The translations under genes and the position numbers were made by a program. DNA of 64,000 bases, from NCBI GenBank assembly GCA_031119475.1, contig JAVHXV010000007.1, positions 124,001 through 188,000 on the forward strand, written 5' to 3'. Under the pieces are notes generated by a model, which was not told the DNA's origin, did not search any database, and worked only from the letters and a program-made list of their open reading frames with translations. Within the stretch, counting starts at the first letter, position 1, and each line of letters opens with the position of its first letter. The DNA comes from Pedobacter sp. (GTDB lineage Bacteria; Bacteroidota; Bacteroidia; Sphingobacteriales; Sphingobacteriaceae). This document shows positions 1 to 7,893 of this stretch, one piece after another.

Positions 1-266
1 CTGCGGAGAACCTTAAAATTGTAGATCTCTCCATTGTAGGTAATCACGAGCTGGTCGTTATCGGTATGCATGGGCTGGTGGCCCGCACTGCTCAGGTCTA
101 GGATGGATAGCCTTCTACTGCCAAAGCAAAGTTTGGCTTTTTCATCAATTTCATAGCCGAAATCGTCAGGACCGCCATGCTGCATACTGTCGCACATTCG
201 GGTAATGTGATGTTGGAGTTGATCGGAAGAAAATTCTTTAGCAAAAATGCCAGCAATACGACACAT
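1..266 (-). CDS. asnB: Asparagine synthase-like glutamine amidotransferase (3' part beyond window)
   Basis: Only the first 88 codons are in the window. The protein starts MCRIAGIF, so after Met removal Cys2 becomes the N-terminal nucleophile of a class II (Ntn) glutamine amidotransferase; the following GGPDD and the YNGEIYNF segment are typical of the glutaminase domain of AsnB. The synthetase domain is not visible. It lies last in the leftward polysaccharide operon, 129 nt after the antiterminator gene. AsnB-type amidotransferases are common in exopolysaccharide loci, including exosortase-linked ones, where they are thought to amidate sugars or another acceptor, so a role other than free asparagine synthesis is quite possible (inference). 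Confidence 0.88.
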   Translation of the reverse strand, partial: MCRIAGIFAKEFSSDQLQHHITRMCDSMQHGGPDDFGYEIDEKAKLCFGSRRLSILDLSSAGHQPMHTDNDQLVITYNGEIYNFKVLR

Positions 267-353
267 CTAATGGTTAATTTGGGTTAATACTTCTAACATT
301 TTATACATCAATCAACAGTAATTATTTACCTGATGAACACAGCTTCGCCTTCT

Positions 354-393
354 CAATTACAGGTGATTTTCTGTAATTGCTTAATAATTAAGC
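354..393 (-). promoter_or_regulatory. Tandem hairpins between upxY-like gene and asnB
   Basis: Read on the transcribed minus strand, a 15-nt perfect palindrome (GCTTAATTATTAAGC) lies just after the antiterminator stop codon. It is followed directly by a hairpin with a perfect 9-bp stem (CAATTACAG / CTGTAATTG) and an 8-nt loop. There is no U-tract after the stem, so it is not a classical intrinsic terminator. It could be an mRNA-processing or stability element, or a site for antiterminator action (inference). Confidence 0.45.
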
Positions 394-395
394 TT

Positions 396-902
396 TTACT
401 TCATGGGTTCTATGTAGGCCATTGAAGTGTTGATATGGATGGCATAGCCAAGGTTCTGTAACCGTAAAACTAAACTTTTTTTACTCTTTAAAGATACTAA
501 TTCTGCCATAATTCCTTTGAAAGGCCCGGCCTTGATGTGCACTTTTTCTCCTGGAGAAAGTTCATGGTCGATCAGCTCTAGATCACCTGGATTGGCCAGC
601 AGGAGCTTCAGGTCTTCAAGCTGCCTGTTGGGTATGGTTGCGATCTTTCCAGAAAAATAGATAAACCGGCTCACGCCATGGGTCATCAAGACCTGTGCAT
701 ATTCCTTAGCCGAGATGTAGACAAAAAGGTAGGATTTTAACAGTGGCTCCTCGACGATTTTTTTTCTGTCGGCCCATTGTTTCTCTTCCTTTCTTAAAGG
801 GAGATAAGCAATAATGTCCTTTTTTTTCAGCTCTAATTCCGTTTTCTTTTCCGCGCGAGAACGGGTATATATGGGATACCACTTATATGTATGATCAATC
901 AT
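396..902 (-). CDS. UpxY-type NusG-like transcription antiterminator
   Basis: 168 aa. The N-terminal half is an NGN domain (WYPIYTRSRAEKK, then the LPLRKEEKQW and YLFVY segments). The C-terminal part is a KOW domain (GEKVHIKAGPFKG around residues 118-130). This is the architecture and length of the specialised NusG paralogues (UpxY, LoaP, RfaH) that let RNA polymerase read through long polysaccharide operons. It is encoded in such an operon, after the wza-like and wzc-like genes and before asnB, whereas Bacteroides UpxY genes are usually first in their operons. The start is an ATG; no good ribosome binding site is visible, as usual in this phylum. Confidence 0.88.
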   Translation of the reverse strand: MIDHTYKWYPIYTRSRAEKKTELELKKKDIIAYLPLRKEEKQWADRKKIVEEPLLKSYLFVYISAKEYAQVLMTHGVSRFIYFSGKIATIPNRQLEDLKLLLANPGDLELIDHELSPGEKVHIKAGPFKGIMAELVSLKSKKSLVLRLQNLGYAIHINTSMAYIEPMK

Positions 903-1002
903 ATATCACTTCTGCTTTTGTCGCGGATTTCAGATCTGCGAAAATGGGAAAAAATAAATGAGCAGTTAATGGATGGCAATTTTACCTGGTTTCAAAGTCC
1001 CG

Positions 1003-3402
1003 TTATTTTTTCTTCCAAAACTCCCACCATTTTTTAGGATCCTCATCATAATAGCCTGATCCGGCATAGCCTGAGTAATCAGAATAATAATAGGTGCTAT
1101 TTCCACCGCCCCTTGAGTAATCCGTGGTATAGTAATTCGAATGTAGCGCATCGTCGCCAAATGCATTGAGTACGATGGCCAGATTGCTCAGCCCATATTC
1201 TCTAGAAAGTCGCTCCGGAATGGCGGCAGCACGGAATTGTGATTTGCCAGACCTGATTACAAAGAGGTTTACATCTGATTGGCGGATCAATGGTATCGCA
1301 TCAGATACAAGCCCTACAGGAGCTGTATCCACCAATACATAGTCATATCTAGGCGCCAATAGGTTCAACAGTTCCTTCATGTTTTCGGTGTGCAGCAACT
1401 CTGAAGGATTTGGTGGGACTGGGCCCGATGGGATAAAGTCTATATTGTGTATACTATCGTGAATCATGACTTCTTCCAATGTTTTTTGTCCCGATAGATA
1501 GGAGCTTAGGCCAATTTTGTTATCGCTTCCAAAAACCTTATGCAATTTTGATCGCCTTAAATCGGCAGCGATGAGGATTACCTTTTTGTCGATCAATGCC
1601 AATGTACCGGCCAGGTTAACGGTAACGAAAGATTTTCCTTCTCCCGAAACTTCGGAAGTGACACAAATGGTCTTGCTTTTTTTGTTTGCCGCCAAAAAGC
1701 TAAGGTTGGTCCTTACTGAACGCACTGATTCAGCGAATACCGATTTGGGCTTGGCCAAAGATAGGGCCTGCCTGCTATCCTTATCAATGTAATCCGGAAA
1801 CTTGCGGATCACCCCGATAATTGGCGTGTTGGTCAATCCTTCCACAGTTTCCTTATCATAAATATACGGGTTGAGGAAACGCACCAATAAGATCAATCCG
1901 ATACCGCAGCTGAGGCCGATCATGGCGGCGAACGAATAAATTTTGCTCGGTCCGGCAGAAATCTCATTGTGGTTAGGATAGGCCAGGTTTACAATAGACG
2001 CACCTGGAACAACCGCAGCGGCATTCATTTCGGCCTCTAACTTTTTCTGTCTCAATAGTTTGAGCACTTCATTGTTGACCGCAGTATTTGATTCGTATTG
2101 AACGTATTTTTTTTCTTTTGAAGGCAATTGGTTCAATGTCTGTTGCGCCTGGCCAAGTTGGGAATTGATCAATCCGATTGATTTCAACTGACGCTCCTTC
2201 AGGGCCCTGATGTTATTTCTGATGGCAGCCTTAGCCTCGTTGATCTGTCTGTTCAGTTCTAGGATAGGCTCTGAATTTGGATTGAATTGGGTCAATTTGC
2301 TTTCCCGTGAAAGGATCAGGCTGTTCAGCTGCGCGATTAGGCTGGCCAAAAGTCCAGATACATCACCTTCCAGTGAACTATTGATCTCGATTCGGTTCCG
2401 GCTGTTCCTTACTTGGTCTTCCAATTGGTTAATCCCGATAAGTTGCAGGTTGAGTGCAGATTTTTGGGATTCCAGACTGGCAATCTGTGTCGAGGTCATC
2501 TGGGCACTGCTCGAAAGGTCGGTAATGTTGTTCTTTTGTTTGAATTCTGCCAATTGTGTGCCTGCAGTATCTGCTTTTTGCAGCACCAGGTTCATTTGGC
2601 TTTCAATAAATTCGATTGTCTGACGGGCTGAACGCCTTTTTTGTTCCAGATCATACTTGATGTATTCCTTCATGATCTGATTGAGCACATCAGCGGCGAA
2701 TACCGGATTGGGATCGGTAATGCTGATGTTCATCACATTCGTATATTTAGCGGCCTCACCCACATCAATACGACCAGCTCTACCTATAAAATCTTCTTTC
2801 GTGTTAAATTTAAAGCTGTATTCGCCCTTGTCGGGAACCCGGCTCGTCACCTTAAAGGCCATTTTGCCCAAATTGATCACCTCGTTGTAGTGGTATTCTT
2901 TCTTCGGACCATTTTCTGAAGTGCGGATAGAAAAAGTACGGGCATTAACAGGAGTGATCTGATAAATATCGCGAGAAAAATCAACTGAATCCTGCTTGAG
3001 GATGACGATGGAGAAAGGTTTATTAGGATAGGATTCGCTGGTCTTGATCCTTCCTTTTAGATAATAGGAGATTTTGTAATCCAAATTGCCAATGGCATTC
3101 AATAAAACATCATTGCTCCTGATCACGAAGCCTTCATTCTGGATCCGGTCAGTGTAGGTGTACATCTGCGCACTCAGGTTATTTGAAGAACTGATGGCAG
3201 GATTGGCATCTTCTAGTTTTAGCGATCCGTAAGTCTGATAGATGGGCAGCGTATACAGTACATTAATTTTGGCAATGACCATGGCGATGATGACACATCC
3301 GGCAATCCAATACCATCGGCTTAAAAAAACCTTGAATATCTTGTAGAAATCTATATCCTGTCTAACAGATTTTAAATCTGGTGGGCTATCTGGCGTACTC
3401 AT
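1003..3402 (-). CDS. wzc: Polysaccharide co-polymerase / BY-type tyrosine kinase (Wzc-like)
   Basis: 799 aa inner-membrane protein controlling length and export of an extracellular polysaccharide. Wzz domain with a first membrane helix around residues 30-50, a long periplasmic coiled-coil region (about 230-450), a second helix near 485-510, then a cytoplasmic kinase. The kinase has Walker A SGEGKS near 590 and Walker B YVLVDTAP near 689. The C-terminus is a tyrosine cluster (NYYTTDY, TYYYSDYSGY, GYYDED), the usual autophosphorylation tail. Oddity: the Walker A' motif reads ILIAADLRR, with Ala where the first Asp of DxD is expected. Its ATG overlaps the stop of the upstream wza-like gene (TAATG), so the two are probably translationally coupled. 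Confidence 0.93.
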   Translation of the reverse strand: MSTPDSPPDLKSVRQDIDFYKIFKVFLSRWYWIAGCVIIAMVIAKINVLYTLPIYQTYGSLKLEDANPAISSSNNLSAQMYTYTDRIQNEGFVIRSNDVLLNAIGNLDYKISYYLKGRIKTSESYPNKPFSIVILKQDSVDFSRDIYQITPVNARTFSIRTSENGPKKEYHYNEVINLGKMAFKVTSRVPDKGEYSFKFNTKEDFIGRAGRIDVGEAAKYTNVMNISITDPNPVFAADVLNQIMKEYIKYDLEQKRRSARQTIEFIESQMNLVLQKADTAGTQLAEFKQKNNITDLSSSAQMTSTQIASLESQKSALNLQLIGINQLEDQVRNSRNRIEINSSLEGDVSGLLASLIAQLNSLILSRESKLTQFNPNSEPILELNRQINEAKAAIRNNIRALKERQLKSIGLINSQLGQAQQTLNQLPSKEKKYVQYESNTAVNNEVLKLLRQKKLEAEMNAAAVVPGASIVNLAYPNHNEISAGPSKIYSFAAMIGLSCGIGLILLVRFLNPYIYDKETVEGLTNTPIIGVIRKFPDYIDKDSRQALSLAKPKSVFAESVRSVRTNLSFLAANKKSKTICVTSEVSGEGKSFVTVNLAGTLALIDKKVILIAADLRRSKLHKVFGSDNKIGLSSYLSGQKTLEEVMIHDSIHNIDFIPSGPVPPNPSELLHTENMKELLNLLAPRYDYVLVDTAPVGLVSDAIPLIRQSDVNLFVIRSGKSQFRAAAIPERLSREYGLSNLAIVLNAFGDDALHSNYYTTDYSRGGGNSTYYYSDYSGYAGSGYYDEDPKKWWEFWKKK

Positions 3403-4220
3403 TAACGTGTTAGGGTAAAGATTAAAGCGGCTAAGTTAATTACGACAAGGAGAGGTTGTAAGATATTGTTCGAACTCTGCAATTTTTCGCCCAAGGCACT
3501 GCTTTTGGTCTGCTGTAGAACGATGATGTCATTGTTCTGCAAAATCAGTTTTTTACTGGCCAAGCTATTTACATCATTTAGGTTAACATAGATCAGTTCT
3601 GGCTTGCTCCTGTCTCCACGTATGATCTTTAATGTTTTTGGATCGGCGTTTTTGGTAATCCCTCCAGCTTCGCCAATGATATCGATGAGGTTGGTGTTGT
3701 CCCGTTCCAGTAAGAAATTGCCCTGACGGTTAAATTCTCCCAAAAGCGTAACCTTTACGTTAACAATGGTGACTTCGATGATCGGGTTTTTTAATAGTTT
3801 TTCGCCATAAACGAACTGGAGTTTAGCCGTAGCTTCTTTTCTGGTCAATCCGCCTACAGCAACCCTTCCTACTGCCGGCAAGTTAACCACGCCATCGGCA
3901 TCTACCTGATAGGTGATGGTATTAGAGCTGGTTACTGCCCCAGAATTCTGGCTGTTGGCCATAGTGGTGGTAGTTGCACCAAATTCCTGGTTCTGAAGGT
4001 TCCTGACTGCAATAAGGTCGTTTGGCTTGATCTTATAATAAAGATCGCCCAATCCTTGGTCATTTACCACATATACCTGTTTAATGGTATCGGTAACGAT
4101 ATCTGTAGAAGCATTAAAAAGTGATTTTTCGCGCCTGGCCACTTTAGAGGAACAAGCTGCACACAAGAGGGCAATGGTAAAAAGAAAAAATAATTTGTTG
4201 AGGGTCGTTATTTTTTGCAT
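3402..4220 (-). CDS. wza: Polysaccharide export lipoprotein (Wza-like, SLBB domain)
   Basis: 272 aa. Signal peptide with lipobox LLCAAC, so an outer-membrane lipoprotein is expected. A polysaccharide-export domain follows (YYKIKPNDLIAVRN), with an SLBB-type segment around residues 150-220 (VTLLGEFNRQGNF, IIGEAGGITKNADP). A hydrophobic C-terminal helix (ILQPLLVVINLAALIFTL) may cross the outer membrane as in Wza. It is the first gene of the leftward operon and is coupled to the kinase gene. A Thr/Ser/Asn-rich stretch near residue 85 is an insertion in the export domain. Confidence 0.9.
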   Translation of the reverse strand: MQKITTLNKLFFLFTIALLCAACSSKVARREKSLFNASTDIVTDTIKQVYVVNDQGLGDLYYKIKPNDLIAVRNLQNQEFGATTTTMANSQNSGAVTSSNTITYQVDADGVVNLPAVGRVAVGGLTRKEATAKLQFVYGEKLLKNPIIEVTIVNVKVTLLGEFNRQGNFLLERDNTNLIDIIGEAGGITKNADPKTLKIIRGDRSKPELIYVNLNDVNSLASKKLILQNNDIIVLQQTKSSALGEKLQSSNNILQPLLVVINLAALIFTLTR

Positions 4221-4237
4221 GATCAGGTTGGGTAGGA

Positions 4238-4250
4238 GCTTAATAATTAA
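4238..4250 (-). promoter_or_regulatory. 13-nt leader motif shared with the upxY-asnB gap
   Basis: TTAATTATTAAGC on the transcribed strand, 18 nt before the wza-like ATG. The same 13-mer occurs at 379-391 inside the 15-nt palindrome after the antiterminator gene. A repeated A+T-rich 13-mer in 64 kb can be chance. The placement in the leader and in a gap of the same operon is the only reason to list it. Confidence 0.3.
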
Positions 4251-4569
4251 TTTTTTGCGTAATGCCAGTGCGGTATTTTTTATAAAATAATCAAATGATG
4301 AACCAACATTTCGTAAAAAGTAAAAGTTTTTAGTTTAATTCTTATATGCCATCATAATGCCAAATATAAGCGCTCATCATAAAGGTATGGTCAATCTCAC
4401 TAAATCCATAACATTTCCAATATACGAGATATTTTTAAATTACGATTTTCTCTGTTCAATTAAGCTTTTTTGTTTAAATGAATAAAGATATAACACACAA
4501 AAATAATCAAATCCTTTAAATATGGATAATGGCTAACCATGTAATGGTACTATAATTTATAGGTGCCTG

Positions 4570-4597
4570 TTCATTTTGTTCGTTTTTGCAAAATGAA
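4570..4597. promoter_or_regulatory. Inverted repeat upstream of the small secreted protein genes
   Basis: TTCATTTTG, a 10-nt spacer, then CAAAATGAA: perfect 9-bp arms about 90 nt upstream of the first rightward ATG. It could be an operator or a leader hairpin; nothing identifies a regulator. Confidence 0.35.
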
Positions 4598-4686
4598 AAA
4601 CAGAATCGTTGGTATGCTTATTGAATTAATGGTCCACGTTGATTTTTCTAGCAAAATAGTTTTTATTGTTTATTAAATCCTTACCA

Positions 4687-5073
4687 ATGAAATACCTACA
4701 ATTGATCCCCATATTGTTATTGATGCTTACCACTTTGGGCACACAGGCCAATACCGGCTGTCGCTCAAGTAGCACCACTTATACTTATATCAATCCTGAA
4801 GGCAGGCTTCGCAATGGGGTGCCATCTTATTATCATCGTTACGAGTCTGATCGCCTATTGAGTACCAGCACTTATTGCGTTGTAGATACCGATTCGCCAT
4901 GTTACATTTATGCAACACGTAGTGGGTATAGTAGCAGCCCAGGAGAACTCGTTGAGTACAATCCAGTTAATAATTGTGATATTGACAGTTACGTTGCAGT
5001 AATGGTTGTAATCTGTAGTGGCATGGGCTTTATGATGTTAAAAAGAAAAAGCCATATTTTTAGTATAGATTAA
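4687..5073 (+). CDS. Small secreted protein with exosortase-type C-terminal tag (A)
   Basis: 128 aa. The ORF track starts at a TTG at 4666; I prefer the ATG at 4687, which gives a clean signal peptide (MKYLQLIPILLLMLTTLGTQA). The mature part is Ser/Thr/Tyr-rich with several cysteines. The C-terminus has the three parts of an exosortase sorting signal: a short polar motif (CDIDSY), a hydrophobic helix (about 18 residues) and a basic end (LKRKS). It resembles the following gene in its MKYL start, N-terminal GCR and tail, so the two look like paralogues. No function is recognised; the setting suggests a surface protein linked to the polysaccharide. Confidence 0.65.
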   Translation: MKYLQLIPILLLMLTTLGTQANTGCRSSSTTYTYINPEGRLRNGVPSYYHRYESDRLLSTSTYCVVDTDSPCYIYATRSGYSSSPGELVEYNPVNNCDIDSYVAVMVVICSGMGFMMLKRKSHIFSID

Positions 5074-5298
5074 TTATTAAAGCAATCTATCCACTTAAGT
5101 GTAGAATTGGGTAGTTTTTTCCCCATAAATCATCACGTACGTGTAATCTCCTTGACATAAACTGGGAAGGATTAAATTTTTTAATTAATTTGCAATGCGT
5201 TATTCTTTTTAAGAATAAGATTTTAACTAGGATTGCATCATTTATGTATTTTTTGGCAATCAAATTGTTTAGATAAGTGTTGTAACAAATATTTAATC

Positions 5299-5808
5299 GT
5301 GAAATACCTCAAATTAACCTTCTTATTGCTGCTCACCGTAACCAGCTGCTTTGCTGATACGAGTGGGTCTGGCTGTAGGATAGACGATAAGGTGTATACA
5401 GAATATTTGGGCATGGGCTATCCTTACGGAACTTCCCAGCCTCAAAAAAGGTACTATAAGAATACAGCCTACGTACCTATCTATTATGGATATGGCTACA
5501 ATCAGCATCAGGGTTATAAATGTGGGTTCATCAACATCTATCCTGCGAGCAGCTATTGGAATGGCAGCGAGAACGTGCCGATCCCTGCCGAAAATGAAAT
5601 CAATTCTACTTCTTTCGGCGGCTGTGTCATTTCGACCACCTTGGGAGGATCACCCATCCGCGAAGGGGATTATGTGACTTTTACCTATAATCGTACCGGG
5701 GCATGCGCCTCAAGTCTCCCCTTAGATGATTATATCTGGCTGTTATTCGTGCTCGTAGGAGCTGGAGGGATATACTACATCAGGAAAAGTTTCCGTTTTT
5801 CTAGCTAG
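5299..5808 (+). CDS. Small secreted protein with exosortase-type C-terminal tag (B)
   Basis: 169 aa from a GTG at 5299; the ORF track extends to 5233 but the residues before VKYLKLTFLLLL do not fit a signal peptide. The mature region is Tyr/Gly-rich (VYTEYLGMGYPYG, PIYYGYGYNQ) with five cysteines. The C-terminus reads LPLDDY, then a hydrophobic helix, then IRKSFRFSS, which is close to the tripartite PID-CTERM type of sorting tag described for Bacteroidota exosortase substrates. It lies 225 bp after its likely paralogue and 71 bp before a glycosyltransferase. Function unknown. Confidence 0.62.
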   Translation: MKYLKLTFLLLLTVTSCFADTSGSGCRIDDKVYTEYLGMGYPYGTSQPQKRYYKNTAYVPIYYGYGYNQHQGYKCGFINIYPASSYWNGSENVPIPAENEINSTSFGGCVISTTLGGSPIREGDYVTFTYNRTGACASSLPLDDYIWLLFVLVGAGGIYYIRKSFRFSS

Positions 5809-5879
5809 GCCTAGCCTCCAATTTTAAAATTTGCATCCTTTCTCTATCTTAGCTTCCATTGAGGCTAATCTGATCGATC

Positions 5880-6626
5880 ATGAAAATAAGTGTAATCACA
5901 GTGGTATATAATGCCGAAAATTATATCAAGGATTGTATAGAATCTGTGGTGGCACAAACTTATCCGGCAATCGAATACATTGTGGTCGATGGTGGTTCTA
6001 CTGATCGCACCATATCCATCATTGGGAATTATGTGCAAAACATTGCCCATTTTGTTTCAGAAAAGGACCAGGGCATGTACGATGCGTTGAATAAGGGAAT
6101 GGCACTGGCAACTGGCGATGTGATCGGAATCCTCAATGCCGATGATATGCTTGCTGCGCCCAACGTTATCGAAAAAATCGCCCAGGCCTTTAGTCGTACC
6201 CAGGCCGATGCCATTTATGGAAACCTCAATTATGTAAATGTCGATCCTCCGTACAAAATCATCAGAAAATGGGTCTCTACCCCGTATACACCCCGAGGAA
6301 TCGTTATGGGCTGGATGCCGGCACATCCGACGCTATATGTAAAAAGCGAAATCTTTAAAAAATTTGGAAATTATTCGCTGTTATACGGCACCGCTGCAGA
6401 CTATGAGCTAATACTGAGATTCTTGTTTAAACACAGGATTAGAGCAATGTATCTAAATGAACTGATAGTTAATATGAGGGTTGGTGGAATGAGCAACGCG
6501 AACTATAAACAGCGCTATCGTGCGTTTTTAAATGATCTTAAAGCAATCAAAACCAATGGCATACCATTTGCGTATGTAACGGTAATTTTGAAAAAGTTGA
6601 GGAAACTTCCCCAATTTTTTGCGTAG
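5880..6626 (+). CDS. Family 2 glycosyltransferase
   Basis: 248 aa cytoplasmic or membrane-associated GT-A fold enzyme. The N-terminal nucleotide-sugar site is clear: SVITVVYNAE, VVDGGSTDRT (residues 36-45) and the metal-binding NADD motif near residue 76. WMPAHPTLYVKSEIF and a tail of basic residues follow. The length and the Gln-Gly (KDQGMYDALNKG) motif match the WcaE/WcaA-like transferases of colanic-acid-type loci. It probably adds one sugar to a lipid-linked repeat unit. The donor cannot be told from sequence. Confidence 0.9.
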   Translation: MKISVITVVYNAENYIKDCIESVVAQTYPAIEYIVVDGGSTDRTISIIGNYVQNIAHFVSEKDQGMYDALNKGMALATGDVIGILNADDMLAAPNVIEKIAQAFSRTQADAIYGNLNYVNVDPPYKIIRKWVSTPYTPRGIVMGWMPAHPTLYVKSEIFKKFGNYSLLYGTAADYELILRFLFKHRIRAMYLNELIVNMRVGGMSNANYKQRYRAFLNDLKAIKTNGIPFAYVTVILKKLRKLPQFFA

Positions 6627-6655
6627 TTTCACCTTATGTAATTTTTATATTACTT

Positions 6656-7816
6656 TTGAGTATAATTTCAGTTGTGGATTTTTTTCAAGGACATTTAATT
6701 TATTATATCGCTATAGTAGGGCTGGCATTTTTATTATCGATTGCTGGCATCCCTTCGATTATTTTCACTGCTGTTAAGTATCGATTGTTCGATAACCTGG
6801 ATGGATATCGGAAGGCCCATCGGATCCACATTTCGAGGTTGGGCGGTATTGCCATTTTCTGCAGTTTTACCATTACGACCCTGCTGTTCGCCACCATGGT
6901 AGATTATAAGCAGGCAAATTTTCTGATTACTTCTTCGATTATCCTTTTTGCTTTAGGGTTGAAAGATGATCTATATGGTGTAAATCCAAGCACTAAATTT
7001 TTGCTCCAGCTCGTCGTATCCATCATCTTGGTTGTAGCGGGCGGATTTAGGCTGACCAGTTTATACGGTGTATTTTATCTCTGGGAAGTAAATGTGCTAT
7101 GGGGAAGTGTCTTTTCGATCATCGTGATCATCTTTGTCAACAATGCCTTTAACCTCATCGATGGCGTTGATGGGCTTGCCGGTACATTGGGCGCATTGGC
7201 AATGCTCAGTTTCGGGGTGTTCTTCGCCATTGCTGATTCCTATTCCTATGCCTTTATTGCATTTGCGATGTTTGGGGCAATTGCCGGATTTTTGGTCTTT
7301 AACTATGCGCCAGCAAAAATCTTTATGGGCGATACGGGCTCGCTGATCATTGGGCTCGTTTGCGTGATTTTGGCCATCAAATTCATCGAACTCAACAAGG
7401 TAGGGTCGCTACCAAAACCCAAATTCTATTCGGCACCATCTATCGCCGTTGCCGTGCTGCTGGTACCGATTTTCGACTCGCTCAGGATTTTCATTGTCAG
7501 GATTATACATCGTAAACCGCCATTTAAAGGCGATAGAAACCATATCCATCATAGGCTGCAAAAAATTGGGCTCAATTCCAATCAGATTGTAGTCAGCCTC
7601 AGCCTATTTACTGTTTCCATGGTTTTTCTTTCCGTTAGACTGCAGCATTTGGGGAATTTTGTGCTGATTTCGCTGTTGATTGCGATCTGCATCATCATGA
7701 ACATCACCGTTACCTATGCCATAGGCAGAAAGTTTACGGCAGACTATCGATTGGTTGATGTGTTCAAAAGTAACCGGATGAATACCGTCGGCGAAAAAAA
7801 ATCACCTTCACGTTAA
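6656..7816 (+). CDS. WecA/MraY-family undecaprenyl-phosphate sugar-1-phosphate transferase
   Basis: 386 aa polytopic membrane enzyme that transfers a HexNAc-1-phosphate from UDP-sugar to undecaprenyl phosphate. Family motifs: HRIHISRLGG, the Asp pair [28 protein letters not shown] and the C-terminal RNHIHHRL, which is WecA-like rather than MraY-like. No in-frame ATG exists before the conserved region; the candidates are TTG 6656 (used here) or GTG 6674. A TACTTTTG box resembling the -7 element overlaps the TTG, so transcription from it would favour the GTG. It probably starts the lipid-linked repeat unit of the local polysaccharide. Confidence 0.88.
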   Translation: MSIISVVDFFQGHLIYYIAIVGLAFLLSIAGIPSIIFTAVKYRLFDNLDGYRKAHRIHISRLGGIAIFCSFTITTLLFATMVDYKQANFLITSSIILFALGLKDDLYGVNPSTKFLLQLVVSIILVVAGGFRLTSLYGVFYLWEVNVLWGSVFSIIVIIFVNNAFNLIDGVDGLAGTLGALAMLSFGVFFAIADSYSYAFIAFAMFGAIAGFLVFNYAPAKIFMGDTGSLIIGLVCVILAIKFIELNKVGSLPKPKFYSAPSIAVAVLLVPIFDSLRIFIVRIIHRKPPFKGDRNHIHHRLQKIGLNSNQIVVSLSLFTVSMVFLSVRLQHLGNFVLISLLIAICIIMNITVTYAIGRKFTADYRLVDVFKSNRMNTVGEKKSPSR

Positions 7817-7860
7817 TCGCCTGGTCTTCGTACGCGTGCTTAAATAAACGCAAAAATGAC

Positions 7861-7890
7861 TTCGCCTTTAAAAGAATATAGGTAATTTTG
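7861..7890 (+). promoter_or_regulatory. Promoter of gapA (TAATTTTG -7 box)
   Basis: TAATTTTG at 7883-7890 matches the Bacteroidota -7 consensus TAnnTTTG exactly. A weak -33 candidate (TTCG, 7861-7864) lies 18 nt upstream. The box ends only 3 nt before the gapA ATG, which would place the start site at or next to the ATG. Confidence 0.5.
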
Positions 7891-7893
7891 GGC

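Larger units (their letters stand above)
4221..4686. other. Divergent intergenic region of the polysaccharide locus
   Basis: 466 bp, strongly A+T-rich, between the leftward wza operon and the rightward small secreted proteins. It must hold both promoters and the wza leader. I see a 13-mer (GCTTAATAATTAA, 4238-4250) shared with the region after the antiterminator gene, and a dyad at 4570-4597. No convincing -33/-7 pair and no missed gene was found. Confidence 0.6.

Noticed and set aside
2210-2623. 137-aa plus-strand ORF inside the Wzc-like gene
   Set aside because: Antisense shadow of a strongly conserved coding region, with no promoter or family resemblance.
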